A stretch of 34,582 nucleotides of DNA. Source: Sphingobium sp. (GTDB lineage: Bacteria > Pseudomonadota > Alphaproteobacteria > Sphingomonadales > Sphingomonadaceae). Below, in pieces: positions 15,534 through 24,051 of the stretch. Below the pieces are notes generated by a model, which searched no databases, was not told where the DNA came from, and saw only the letters and a program-made list of their open reading frames with translations. Numbering within the stretch: the stretch's first letter is position 1; every line of letters starts with the position of its first letter. The position numbers and the translations under genes are program-made. The stretch is from NCBI RefSeq assembly GCF_003248505.1, contig NZ_QFOA01000033.1, positions 1 to 34,582 of the forward strand. Direction: 5' to 3'.

Positions 15534-16022
15534 GTGTTTCGCATGCCTGCCGCCACCGATGGCCCAGCCATCAGCGTATTGATCGCCGCCTGCCCGCCGC
15601 TCGATCGCAATTCGGCCTATTGCAACCTGCTCCAATGCACCGATTTCGCCGACAGCTGTATCGTTGCGGAGTCCGATGGCTCGATTGTCGGCTGGGTATC
15701 GGGTTATCGCCCACCCGCCGCGCCCGACCTATTCTTCGTCTGGCAAGTCGCCGTGTCGCCTGCTGCGCGGGGGCAGCGCTTGGCTGCCCGGATGATCGAC
15801 GCATTGCTGGCCCGCCCGCAGCAGGCAGGCGTCACGCATCTGACGACCACCGTCACGGACGACAATCGCGCATCCTGGGCCCTATTCGAAGGGTTGGCGC
15901 GCCGCTGGAACGCCCCCTTCGAGAGAACCGCAAGGTTTGAGCGCGAGGCCCATTTTGCCGGTGCGCATGCCACCGAATGGCAAGCGCAGATCGGTCCGCT
16001 GCCGCAGCCGTCACGCTCTTAA
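15534..16022 (+). CDS. ectA: L-2,4-diaminobutyrate N-gamma-acetyltransferase EctA, 162 aa
   Basis: This GNAT acetyltransferase transfers acetyl from acetyl-CoA to 2,4-diaminobutyrate, the second ectoine-specific step. The family pattern is strong: FRMPAATDG, CPPLDRNSAYCNLL, FADSCIVAE, GWVSGYRPP, FVWQVAVSPAARGQRLA (the acetyl-CoA loop R-G-Q-x-L/A) and DDNRASWALFEGLARRW. No ATG fits the start. GTG at 15534 with AGGA 6 nt upstream is the conservative choice. The same frame stays open back to 15450, and EctA proteins often have 20-30 residues before FRxP, so the true start may be further upstream at a rare codon. Next gene: ectB, 11 bp downstream. Confidence 0.95.
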   Translation: MFRMPAATDGPAISVLIAACPPLDRNSAYCNLLQCTDFADSCIVAESDGSIVGWVSGYRPPAAPDLFFVWQVAVSPAARGQRLAARMIDALLARPQQAGVTHLTTTVTDDNRASWALFEGLARRWNAPFERTARFEREAHFAGAHATEWQAQIGPLPQPSRS

Positions 16023-16033
16023 GGAGATATCAT

Positions 16034-17344
16034 ATGACCGTCACTATCCACCCTAAACCGACAGACTCCATGCCCGACACGGCCATTTACGAACGGCGGG
16101 AATCCGTGGTGCGCAGCTATGCTCGCGCCATGCCCCGTCAGTTCGACCGCGCTCAGGGTGTGTGGATGCACGACAATCAAGGCGGTCGCTACCTGGATTT
16201 TCTATCGGGATGCTCGACGCTCAACTACGGGCATAATCACCCGGTACTCAAGAGCGCGCTGATCGACTATATCGCCCATGACGGCATTACCCACGCGCTC
16301 GACCTGCATACAGATGCCAAGGCGGATTTTCTAGGCGCGCTGGAGGACGTAATCCTCAAGCCTCGCGGACTCGATTATCGCGCCATGTTCACCGGCCCGA
16401 CCGGCACCAATGCCGTCGAAGCTGCGATCAAGCTGGCGCGTAAGGTCACGGGGCGCGAACTGGTGATCGCCTTCACTAACGGGTTTCACGGGATGACCCT
16501 GGGCGCGCTTGCTTGTACCGGCAATGCTGCCAAGCGCGGTGGTGCGGGCGTACCGCTCAGCCACGTCGCTCACGAACCCTATGACGGCTATCACGGTGCC
16601 GAGGTCGATACCGCCGAATTGCTGGAACGGCGATTGTCCGACCCGTCGAGCGGCCTTGATGCACCCGCCGCCATATTGGTGGAAACGGTCCAGGGCGAAG
16701 GCGGTCTCAACGCTGCATCGCCTGGATGGCTGCGCCGGATCGCAAACATTGCAAAGCGTCACGGCGCGCTGATGATCGTCGACGATATTCAAGCGGGGTG
16801 CGGCCGGACGGGCCATTTCTTCAGCTTCGAAGGAATGGGGTTTACGCCCGACATCGTCACCATGGCGAAATCGCTGTCGGGCATGGGTCTGCCCTTTGCG
16901 CTGACCCTGTTCCGTCCGGAACTCGACCAATGGTCGCCTGGCGAACATAATGGCACTTTTCGCGGCAACAATCACGCCTTCGTGACAGCCACAGCCGCGT
17001 TGCGCCATTTCTGGAGCAATGACGCCTTCCAGAAGGACATTGCCCGCCGTAGCATATTGCTGGAGCGCAGATTGGAGGCGATGGCGGCCGAACATGGCCT
17101 CTCCACCCGAGGTCGCGGCATGATGCGCGGCCTGGACCTGGTGTCCGGCGACATCGCCCAAACCATCACCGCCGCCTGCTTCGCGCAGGGGCTCATCATA
17201 GAAACCAGCGGCGCGCATGACGAGATCGTCAAGGTTCTGGCGCCCCTCGTGATCGAGGACGCCGTCCTGTCTGCCGGTCTCGACATTCTCGAGCGGAGCG
17301 TTCGTTCCGCCTTGGCCGTCACCTATGGCGTCGCCGCAGAATAA
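16034..17344 (+). CDS. ectB: Diaminobutyrate--2-oxoglutarate transaminase EctB, 436 aa
   Basis: This class III PLP aminotransferase makes L-2,4-diaminobutyrate from aspartate semialdehyde and glutamate. Visible features are SGCSTLNYGHNHP near the N-terminus, the cofactor phosphate loop TGPTGTNAVEAAIKLAR, IVDDIQAGCGRTGHFFSFE with the PLP-pyridine aspartate, and TMAKSLSGMGLP with the Schiff-base lysine K279. GTFRGNNHAFV is characteristic of EctB. Length is normal for the family. An optimal AGGAG at 16022-16026 precedes the ATG at 16034, overlapping the ectA stop region, so translation of the two is closely linked. Confidence 0.97.
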   Translation: MTVTIHPKPTDSMPDTAIYERRESVVRSYARAMPRQFDRAQGVWMHDNQGGRYLDFLSGCSTLNYGHNHPVLKSALIDYIAHDGITHALDLHTDAKADFLGALEDVILKPRGLDYRAMFTGPTGTNAVEAAIKLARKVTGRELVIAFTNGFHGMTLGALACTGNAAKRGGAGVPLSHVAHEPYDGYHGAEVDTAELLERRLSDPSSGLDAPAAILVETVQGEGGLNAASPGWLRRIANIAKRHGALMIVDDIQAGCGRTGHFFSFEGMGFTPDIVTMAKSLSGMGLPFALTLFRPELDQWSPGEHNGTFRGNNHAFVTATAALRHFWSNDAFQKDIARRSILLERRLEAMAAEHGLSTRGRGMMRGLDLVSGDIAQTITAACFAQGLIIETSGAHDEIVKVLAPLVIEDAVLSAGLDILERSVRSALAVTYGVAAE

Positions 17345-17359
17345 GAGGAGATACGACCT

Positions 17360-17788
17360 ATGATCGTTCGCAAACTGCAAGACATCCGCAAGTCCGACCG
17401 CAACGTAAAGTCCGAAGGCTGGGAGAGCGCTCGTCTTCTGCTGAAGGACGACAATATGGGCTTTTCCTTCCACGTCACCACCATGTACGCGGGCGCGGAA
17501 TTGCGCATGCATTACAAGAACCATCTGGAGGCGGTGCTGGTGCTCAAGGGCACCGGCACGATCGAGGATTTGGGAACGGGGGTTACGCACCGGCTGGCGC
17601 CAGGCGTCATCTATGCCCTCAATGCCCATGACGAACATATCGTTCGACCGGAAACCGACATAATGTGCGCTTGCGCCTTCAATCCGCCCGTGACCGGGAC
17701 TGAAGTGCATGACGAGAATGGTGCTTACCCCGCCGATACATCCAGCACCGGAAACGGTGCCTTGCGCGAAGCCGCGCTGACCGACTGA
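17360..17788 (+). CDS. ectC: Ectoine synthase EctC, 142 aa
   Basis: This is a cupin-fold cyclase that closes N-gamma-acetyldiaminobutyrate to ectoine with loss of water. The N-terminal MIVRKLQDI, the GWESARLLLKDDNMGFSFHVTTMYAG segment in two parts, HYKNHLEAVLVLKGTG and the ALNAHDEHIVRPETD strand match EctC closely, including the residues that bind catalytic iron (E57 in NHLEAV, Y84 in VIYALN and H92 in DEHIV). Length (142 aa) is at the upper end of the family because of a short C-terminal tail. AGAGGAGA lies before the ATG, 15 bp after ectB. Confidence 0.97.
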   Translation: MIVRKLQDIRKSDRNVKSEGWESARLLLKDDNMGFSFHVTTMYAGAELRMHYKNHLEAVLVLKGTGTIEDLGTGVTHRLAPGVIYALNAHDEHIVRPETDIMCACAFNPPVTGTEVHDENGAYPADTSSTGNGALREAALTD

Positions 17789-17816
17789 ATTTCTAAACGG
17801 AAAAGGGGTACGTCCC

Positions 17817-18737
17817 TTGAGAGATTTCTACCCATCCCGCCACGCTCCGGCGGCGGAGTTTTTGCCGCGCCTCGACCCGGTCGTCCATACGGATTGGAAC
17901 GAGAGTGCTCCGCTCACACGCAGCCAGGCCGAACAGTTCGACCGCGACGGCTATCTGGTGCTCGAGAACATATTCTCGGACGCCGAAGTCGCCTTCCTCC
18001 AGCGGGAGGGCGGCGCGCTGCTGGCTGACCCCAATGCGCTGGAAGCAGAAACGGTGGTCACCGAACCGGGGGCCAATGAGGTCCGCTCCATTTTCCGCAT
18101 TCATGCGCAAAGCCGAGCGATCGGGCGGTTGGCCCGCGACATCCGGTTAGCAGGGGTTGCGCGTTTCCTGCTGGGCGACGACGTCTATGTCCACCAATCC
18201 CGCCTCAATTATAAGCCGGGGTTTCAGGGCAAGGAATTCTACTGGCACAGCGACTTCGAAACCTGGCATGTCGAAGACGGCATGCCGCGCATGCGGGCCT
18301 TGTCCATGTCGATACTGTTGGCGGAAAACACCCCCCATAACGGGCCGCTGATGCTGATACCCGGATCTCATCGTCACTATCTGACCTGCGTGGGTGAAAC
18401 ACCCGAAGACCATTATCGTCAGTCGCTAAAGAAACAGGAATATGGCGTCCCTGACGAAGACAGCCTGGCTGAACTGGCGCATAAATTCGGGATCGTCGCC
18501 CCGACCGGCAAGCCAGGTTCCGTGGTCATCTTCGACTGCAACATCATGCATGGTTCGAACGGCAACATCACACCGTTCCCGCGCGCCAACGCCTTCCTTG
18601 TGTATAATGCGGTGTCGAACCGGCTGGCGGCGCCCTTTGGCGTCGACACGCCACGCCCTGCGTTCATCGCGGCGCGCGGCGAACCGGAAACGATCGCGCC
18701 TGTCACCGGTCCGTTGACGGAAGGCGTGCCGGCATGA
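17817..18737 (+). CDS. ectD: Ectoine 5-hydroxylase EctD, 306 aa
   Basis: This non-heme Fe(II)/2-oxoglutarate dioxygenase converts ectoine to 5-hydroxyectoine. The iron triad is H144-x-D146 in FYWHSDFETWHVEDGMPRM and H245 in MHGSNGN; the arginine of PFPRANAF two strands later binds 2-oxoglutarate. VHQSRLNYKPGF is another EctD signature. The TTG at 17817 behind AAGGGG is the only plausible start, and with it the triad numbering equals what I remember for the crystallised sphingomonad enzyme, which supports the choice. The weak start may lower EctD relative to EctABC. The stop overlaps the ask start (ATGA). Confidence 0.96.
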   Translation: MRDFYPSRHAPAAEFLPRLDPVVHTDWNESAPLTRSQAEQFDRDGYLVLENIFSDAEVAFLQREGGALLADPNALEAETVVTEPGANEVRSIFRIHAQSRAIGRLARDIRLAGVARFLLGDDVYVHQSRLNYKPGFQGKEFYWHSDFETWHVEDGMPRMRALSMSILLAENTPHNGPLMLIPGSHRHYLTCVGETPEDHYRQSLKKQEYGVPDEDSLAELAHKFGIVAPTGKPGSVVIFDCNIMHGSNGNITPFPRANAFLVYNAVSNRLAAPFGVDTPRPAFIAARGEPETIAPVTGPLTEGVPA

Positions 18738-20176
18738 GTAATAATCATAGCGTCGAAAAAATCGGCGGCACGTCCATGGCCGCCACCGCCACCCTGTTCG
18801 ATAATGTGCTGATCGGCGGTCGCAAGGATGAAGACCTCTACAACCGTATCTTCGTCGTTTCGGCTTATGCCGGGATGACCGACCTGCTGCTGGAACATAA
18901 GAACAGCGGCGAACCGGGCGTCTATGCGCGCTTTGTCGCGGATGAGGATTTGGAAGGCTGGCGCCAGGCAATGGAAGCTGTGCGCCGTGCCATGCGAGAT
19001 CGCAACGCAACCCTGTTCTTGCGCGCCGACCGGCTGGCAGAGGCGAATGCTTTTGTCGACATCCGGATAGATGCCGTCGCCGCCTGCCTCCACGACCTGT
19101 CCCGGCTGCGCAGCCATGGCCGTTTCTGCGTCAAGGAACAATTGATGACGGTGCGCGAATTGCTCGCTGGCCTTGGCGAAGCGCATAGCGCCCATTCGAC
19201 TGCATTGCTGCTGCGCGACCGCGGCGTCAACGCGCAGTTCATCGACCTGACCCTCTGGGACCAGCAAGACATGCGCGGACTGGACGACCGCATCAGGGAA
19301 GCCTTCGCACCGGTCGACCTTGCCACGACGCTCCCCATCGTCACCGGTTATGCCGGGTGCAGCGAGGGCATGGTGCGCCGCTATGCGCGCGGCTATTCTG
19401 AAATGACCTTTTCTCGTATTGCCGTTTTGACGGGCGCGCGCGAAGCGATCATTCACAAGGAATTTCACCTGTCGAGCGCCGACCCGCGACTGGTGGGCCA
19501 GCACAAGGCGCGCAAGATCGGGCGCACCAACTATGACGTAGCGGACCAGTTGGCGAACCTTGGCATGGAAGCGATCCATCCCGGTGCTGGCCGTGGCCTG
19601 CGCCAAACGGATATCCCCCTGCGCGTGCGCAACACTTTCGACCGCGAGGATGGCGGGACGCTCATTTGCAGCAGCTATGTCTCCGACACGCCCCGGGTGG
19701 AGATCGTGACCGGAGTGCGCCATGCGCAGGCGCTGCAATTTTTCGAACAGGATATGGTCGGGGTGAAGGGTTATGACGCCGCCATCCTGGAGGCGCTGGC
19801 CCGGCACGGTGCCTGGATCGTCAGCAAGGCGTCCAACGCCAATACCATCACTCATTATCTATCGGCTAACGCGGCGACGGTGAAGCGAGTGATCGCCGAT
19901 CTCCAGACGCGCTATCCCGACGCGGCTATTTCGGCCCAGCCGGTTGCGATCGTATCGGTGATCGGGAGCGACATAGCGCGTCCGGGGCTGATGACGGACG
20001 CCTTGCAGGCTTTGGCCTCTGCGCATGTTCCGATCATCGCGATGCAGCACCAGATCCGCAACGTCGATGTCCAGTTCATGGTGGACGTTGGCCATTACGA
20101 CAGTGCGGTAAGCGCCTTGCACCATGCTTTGGTGGAAGATGGGACCAATATGACGGAGGATCGGCGCGCGGCCTGA
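18734..20176 (+). CDS. ask: Ectoine-specific aspartate kinase (Ask_Ect), 480 aa
   Basis: This aspartokinase phosphorylates L-aspartate, the first step leading to aspartate semialdehyde for EctB. The N-terminus VEKIGGTSM carries the K-x-G-G-T-S motif of the kinase domain, followed by the insertion and EQLMTVRELLAGLG typical of the ectoine-linked subgroup; the C-terminal third (about 330-470) contains two ACT-like modules (VGVKGYDAAIL, SVIGSDIARPG). In this subgroup the enzyme escapes the lysine/threonine feedback that limits housekeeping kinases, which would free flux during salt stress; insensitivity here is inferred from the family. The ATG overlaps the ectD stop by four bases. The next gene follows after 17 bp. 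Confidence 0.93.
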   Translation: MSNNHSVEKIGGTSMAATATLFDNVLIGGRKDEDLYNRIFVVSAYAGMTDLLLEHKNSGEPGVYARFVADEDLEGWRQAMEAVRRAMRDRNATLFLRADRLAEANAFVDIRIDAVAACLHDLSRLRSHGRFCVKEQLMTVRELLAGLGEAHSAHSTALLLRDRGVNAQFIDLTLWDQQDMRGLDDRIREAFAPVDLATTLPIVTGYAGCSEGMVRRYARGYSEMTFSRIAVLTGAREAIIHKEFHLSSADPRLVGQHKARKIGRTNYDVADQLANLGMEAIHPGAGRGLRQTDIPLRVRNTFDREDGGTLICSSYVSDTPRVEIVTGVRHAQALQFFEQDMVGVKGYDAAILEALARHGAWIVSKASNANTITHYLSANAATVKRVIADLQTRYPDAAISAQPVAIVSVIGSDIARPGLMTDALQALASAHVPIIAMQHQIRNVDVQFMVDVGHYDSAVSALHHALVEDGTNMTEDRRAA

Positions 20177-20193
20177 TCCGCGCCCCGCCCAAT

Positions 20194-21429
20194 ATGTTTG
20201 CCGCAATCCGTCCCGTCCGCAGCCTGCTGCTTGCCATCTTCATGTTGATGGCGGGCAGCGGTTTCCTGTCCACATTGATCGGCCTTCGACTGGAACGCGC
20301 AGGCGCGGGCACCATGGCGATCGGCGCGGTCGCTACTGCCTATTTCGGCGGATTGGTGGTCGGCGCGTTGCGGGCGGGCGACATTGTGCGACAGGTCGGG
20401 CATATCCGTGCATTCGCAGCGTTCGTGTCACTGTTGTCGGCCAGCACGCTCGCTTATGCGCTAGTGCAGTTCCCGCTGTTCTGGACGATGCTGCGGTTGA
20501 TCGACGGCGTCTGCGTTGCAGGCGTGTTCATCTGCCTGGAAAGCTGGCTCAACGACCGGGCCGAGGCGGAGACACGGGGGAGCGTGCTCGCCGCCTATAT
20601 GGTGGCGCTCTATTCCGGGCAGGCGGTCGGGCAATTACTTCTGGCGGCAAGCGGCGCGCTACCTGCTGTGCCGTTCCAGTTGGCCTCCATTCTCATTTCG
20701 CTGGCGATCGTTCCGCTCTGCCTGACCCGCAGCGCCGCGCCCGTCCCGGTCGAGACCGAGGCCTTTTCCATCCGTGCGCTCTATGCTGCATCGCCGCTCG
20801 GCACGTTCGGGGCTGTCACCACCGGGCTGATGCTGGGCGCCTTCTACGGCATGGCCGCCGTTCATGTCCGGCGGCTGGGGCTTGATCTGGGTGCGACCGC
20901 CAGTTTCATGACGATCGTGATACTCGGCGGCGTGGCCCTGCAATGGCCGCTTGGTCGCCTGTCGGACCGACTTGATCGGCGGCGGGTGATCGTGGGCTGT
21001 TTCGCTGCCACCATGACAGTTTGCCTGATCCTGACCATGCCGGTGTCGGTCGGGCCGTTGTTTCTGGCTTTGGGGGCGTTGTTCGGCGGCCTCAGCTTCG
21101 CACTCTATCCCCTGTGCGTTGCGCATTGCAACGACCGGCTGCTGTCCACCGAAAGGGTGGCGGCGAGCGGACGGCTGGTGCTGCTTTATTCGGTCGGCGC
21201 GGCTATCGGTCCGCTCGGTGCGGCCATTGTGATGAATATTGCACCGAGCGGCGGCTTGTTTCTGTTCATCGCACTGTGCGCGGGCGCAACGCTTGCCTTT
21301 GGCCTGTGGCGCCAAGCTGCCGCGCCTTCCGTGCCGGCCCCCGACCAACAGGATTTTCAGATCGTACCGCGCACCACGCCGATGGCGTCACTGCTCGATC
21401 CCAATACCGCAGACGGACATATGTCATGA
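20194..21429 (+). CDS. Major facilitator superfamily transporter, YcaD-like, 411 aa
   Basis: About 12 hydrophobic segments are visible, beginning with LLLAIFMLMAGSGFLSTLIGLRL. Family features are the LESWLNDRAEAETRGSVLAAYM loop after helix 4 (the LNDRA/TRG pattern of YcaD-type MFS proteins) and GRLSDRLDRRRVIVG between helices 8 and 9. Substrates of this subfamily are not known to me. It lies 17 bp after ask, with no obvious Shine-Dalgarno, and overlaps the next transporter by ATGA, so it belongs to the ectoine transcript. Export or import of ectoines, or of a precursor, is an inference from context only. Confidence 0.87.
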   Translation: MFAAIRPVRSLLLAIFMLMAGSGFLSTLIGLRLERAGAGTMAIGAVATAYFGGLVVGALRAGDIVRQVGHIRAFAAFVSLLSASTLAYALVQFPLFWTMLRLIDGVCVAGVFICLESWLNDRAEAETRGSVLAAYMVALYSGQAVGQLLLAASGALPAVPFQLASILISLAIVPLCLTRSAAPVPVETEAFSIRALYAASPLGTFGAVTTGLMLGAFYGMAAVHVRRLGLDLGATASFMTIVILGGVALQWPLGRLSDRLDRRRVIVGCFAATMTVCLILTMPVSVGPLFLALGALFGGLSFALYPLCVAHCNDRLLSTERVAASGRLVLLYSVGAAIGPLGAAIVMNIAPSGGLFLFIALCAGATLAFGLWRQAAAPSVPAPDQQDFQIVPRTTPMASLLDPNTADGHMS

Positions 21430-22751
21430 CCGCTTTTGACCCCATGCCCTCGTCACCCAGTGTCGATGACGCCACGCTACGTCGTGCCATCGCCGCTTCT
21501 GCGTTGGGCAATGCGACCGAATGGTTCGACTATGGCATTTATGCCTATGGCGTCACTTATATATCGGCCGCGCTGTTCCCGGGCGACGTCGACGATGCCG
21601 TGCTGTTCGCGCTGGCGACCTTTGCCATATCCTTCCTCGTCAGACCGTTGGGCGGACTGTTCTGGGGGCCGCTCGGCGATCGGTTAGGGCGCAAATCGGT
21701 GCTGGCGCTGACAATATTGCTGATGTCCGGTGCGACACTGGCGGTCGGCCTCGTCCCATCCTATGCGCAAATCGGCTTTTGGGCCCCGTCGCTTTTGATC
21801 GTGCTGCGCATGGTTCAGGGCTTTTCCACCGGTGGCGAATATGGCGGCGCTGCGACCTTCATGGCCGAATATGCGCCCGACAACCGGCGCGGTTTCTATG
21901 GCAGTTTTCTGGAATTCGGCACGCTGGCGGGCTTTTCCTTCGGCGCTGTCCTCATGCTCAGCTTCTCCCTGCTACTGGGGGACGAGGCGATGCATGATTG
22001 GGGTTGGCGGGTACCGTTCCTTGTCGCCGCGCCCATGGGCCTTGTCGGCATGTATCTACGGTCGAGGATGGAAGACACGCCGGTTTTTCGCGAACAGCCC
22101 GTCGAAGGCAGCCAACCCCCCTCGCTAAGAGCGCTGATACGCGAACACGCCCGACCGATGCTGGTCGTCGGTGGCCTGGTGGTAGCGCTCAACGTCGTTA
22201 ATTACACTCTGCTAAGCTATATGCCGACCTATTTACAGCGGCGCATAGGCCTGTCGCCGGACGAAGCACTGATCGTGCCGATCATCGGCATGATTTTCAT
22301 GATGCTGTTCCTGCCCTTCGCTGGCCGCCTGTCAGACCGGATCGGCCGCAAACCCATGTGGCGCCTGTCGCTCATCGGGCTGCTGTTGGGCGTGGTGCCG
22401 CTCTATATGTTGATGGCAACCGGTTTCTTCGGTGCGATCATGGGCTTCGCTGTACTTGGCCTGCTCTATGTCCCGCAACTGGCGACCATCTCTGCAACCT
22501 TCCCTGCACTATTCCCCACATCCGTTCGGTTCGCAGGCTTCGCGATCGCTTACAACATGTCCACATCGCTGTTCGGGGGAACCGCGCCTGCCATCGGCAG
22601 CAGCCTGATCAGCCTGACCGGCATCGACCTCATGCCGGCTTTCTACATGATGTTGGCTTGCCTTGTCGGTCTCGTCGCGCTGCGCTTCATGCCCGAGACG
22701 GCAGGCCGTTCCCTGCATGACGATGTCTTTGCGGATCGGACGGATGCATGA
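21426..22751 (+). CDS. ProP-like MHS-family (metabolite:H+ symporter) transporter, 441 aa
   Basis: This MFS protein of the MHS group has 12 predicted segments. The N-terminal LGNATEWFDYGIYAYGV, RPLGGLFWGPLGDRLGRKSVL, QGFSTGGEYGGAATFMAEYAP and FLEFGTLAGFSFGA closely follow ProP, the proton symporter for proline, betaine and ectoine in enteric bacteria. The long osmosensing coiled-coil C-terminus of E. coli ProP is missing (the chain ends shortly after the last helix at ETAGRSLHDD). I start at 21426, which overlaps the preceding stop, and not at an earlier ATG in frame inside that gene. As the last gene of the ectoine operon it is a good candidate to take up or recapture ectoines. Confidence 0.88.
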   Translation: MTAFDPMPSSPSVDDATLRRAIAASALGNATEWFDYGIYAYGVTYISAALFPGDVDDAVLFALATFAISFLVRPLGGLFWGPLGDRLGRKSVLALTILLMSGATLAVGLVPSYAQIGFWAPSLLIVLRMVQGFSTGGEYGGAATFMAEYAPDNRRGFYGSFLEFGTLAGFSFGAVLMLSFSLLLGDEAMHDWGWRVPFLVAAPMGLVGMYLRSRMEDTPVFREQPVEGSQPPSLRALIREHARPMLVVGGLVVALNVVNYTLLSYMPTYLQRRIGLSPDEALIVPIIGMIFMMLFLPFAGRLSDRIGRKPMWRLSLIGLLLGVVPLYMLMATGFFGAIMGFAVLGLLYVPQLATISATFPALFPTSVRFAGFAIAYNMSTSLFGGTAPAIGSSLISLTGIDLMPAFYMMLACLVGLVALRFMPETAGRSLHDDVFADRTDA

Positions 22752-23176
22752 CATCCTTAACGGTCATATCACGCGCCACCGTACCGGCGGTCGTTTAGAT
22801 CGAGCCGGGTTGTAAGCGATGTCGGCAATTATGCCGCTGATCGCGATTGCCTGGACTGCAAGCTGGATTCCCAGAATCCAAGCAGTACAGGTTGCACAGG
22901 GCCAGTTTCGCTTCTGCGCGAGCTGAGATACGCGCGAAGCATGCTCGATATGGCTTGCCTTCGAAATGAACTGGCCCATCGGCATTTCAATGTTTGGCGG
23001 GCATGGCGGGAGAGCGGAAGTCCTGCCATTTTTCGACGTAGGGTGATTTTGGCAGATTTGCCAGATTGCCTGCTGGCTGGCGGCGTGACGAAGAATCTTG
23101 TGCAACCCAACCCATGTGAATCCGGAACATGATGATATCGCTATGATGGATTGGGAGGCACTAACGGGGAATAAGG
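22752..23176. other. 425-bp intergenic region, no recognised gene
   Basis: Open frames exist on both strands (minus 22764-23195, plus 22941-23132), but none has a recognisable domain, a good ribosome site or a typical coding composition. The region should hold the promoter of the Crp/Fnr gene. TGGCAGATTTGCCA at 23050-23063 is a near-perfect inverted repeat in its centre and could be a regulator site. I see no clear terminator for the ectoine operon. Confidence 0.5.
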
Positions 23177-23854
23177 ATGCTGAGCCAAGTTGCACCGGAA
23201 GGAGATATCCTTTTTTTCAGGCCGCATGAACTTCTTGCACGGGAGAATGAGCCGCCTCCCGGTCTTTACCAGCTGCTGGAGGGCTGGGCGTGCAGATACC
23301 GGCTCCTCCCCGACGGAAGGCGGCAGATCACAGCTCTCTACCTGCCGGGCGATTATTGCGAGGCGCACTGGGCGCTGGGACACGGGCCGAGGCAGCCGAT
23401 TGTCGCTCTTACCAATGTTCGCGCCTATCGAACCCCCTGCCGCGTCCCTTCAGGCGTGCCAGGGGATGTGCTTCAAGGATTCTGGCGGAACCTCGTCGAC
23501 GGATCGGAAAGGCAGGCAGATTGGCTGGTGACGCTGGGCCGCCGCAGCGCACCGGAAAGGCTGGCGCATCTGATGATCGAATTGTACGAACGAATGCGGC
23601 GCGCGGGCCTTGCCTATGGGCAGCAATGCGCGCTGCCCCTTACACAGATTGATATAGCGGACCTGACCGGACTGACGCCCGTGCACGTCAACCGCACGCT
23701 CCAGGCCATGCGAGCTGCCGGATTGATCGAACTGCAGTCGAAATGGTTGCGTATCCCCGATCTTGCTACATTGCGCGGGGCTGCCGCAATGGCCCCGCAG
23801 GCCGCCGACCATCGTTGCGATAGCGGGGACGCTGATAAGGCGGACACAGTCTGA
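23177..23854 (+). CDS. Crp/Fnr-family transcriptional regulator, 225 aa
   Basis: The N-terminal cyclic-nucleotide-binding-like fold spans about residues 10-120 (GLYQLLEGWACRYRLLPDGRRQITALYLPGDYCE, seen in two halves), and the C-terminal winged HTH at about 145-195 contains LTQIDIADLTGLTPVHVNRTLQAMRAAGLIEL. There is no N-terminal cysteine cluster as in oxygen-sensing FNR, and the cAMP-contact residues of Crp are not recognisable, so the ligand is unknown. Sphingomonad genomes commonly hold several regulators of this W-A-C-R-Y-R type. GGGGA lies 7 nt before the ATG. Its target could be the downstream molybdoenzyme, but the 208-bp gap makes that a guess. Confidence 0.88.
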   Translation: MLSQVAPEGDILFFRPHELLARENEPPPGLYQLLEGWACRYRLLPDGRRQITALYLPGDYCEAHWALGHGPRQPIVALTNVRAYRTPCRVPSGVPGDVLQGFWRNLVDGSERQADWLVTLGRRSAPERLAHLMIELYERMRRAGLAYGQQCALPLTQIDIADLTGLTPVHVNRTLQAMRAAGLIELQSKWLRIPDLATLRGAAAMAPQAADHRCDSGDADKADTV

Positions 23855-24016
23855 CACGCCTCGGGCCAGCAGCAGCGCCTGCGTCACCCGCTAACAGCCG
23901 CACCGACATGTCGTGAGGCCCGCCCTCACCGCGCCCGGCGGCGCTATGACGGGATCGCTTGCATACCCCTGCCAAATTGTCGCGGCTGGCGCGGAACTGC
24001 GATCATTCGCTGTGGT

Positions 24017-24051
24017 TGAGGGGAGATAGCATTTCTCCCTCCTTCGAAGGA
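24017..24051 (+). promoter_or_regulatory. Inverted repeat and palindrome over the ribosome site of the molybdoenzyme gene
   Basis: GAGGGGAGA at 24018-24026 can pair with TCTCCCTC at 24034-24041 (one bulge), and TCCTTCGAAGGA at 24040-24051 is a perfect 12-bp palindrome that includes the AAGGA Shine-Dalgarno of the gene starting at 24063. The pair could be an operator or a translation-controlling structure. Confidence 0.4.

Noticed and set aside
18419..19855. Long minus-strand frame (478 codons) opposite ectD/ask
   Set aside because: Antisense shadow of two clearly identified genes; no domain recognised.
21021..21425. Longer start for the ProP-like transporter
   Set aside because: It reads through the preceding MFS gene in another frame; the ATG at 21426 gives the conserved MHS N-terminus.
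22764..23195. 143-codon minus-strand frame upstream of the Crp/Fnr gene
   Set aside because: No family, no ribosome site, composition not like neighbouring genes, and it runs into the start of the Crp/Fnr gene.
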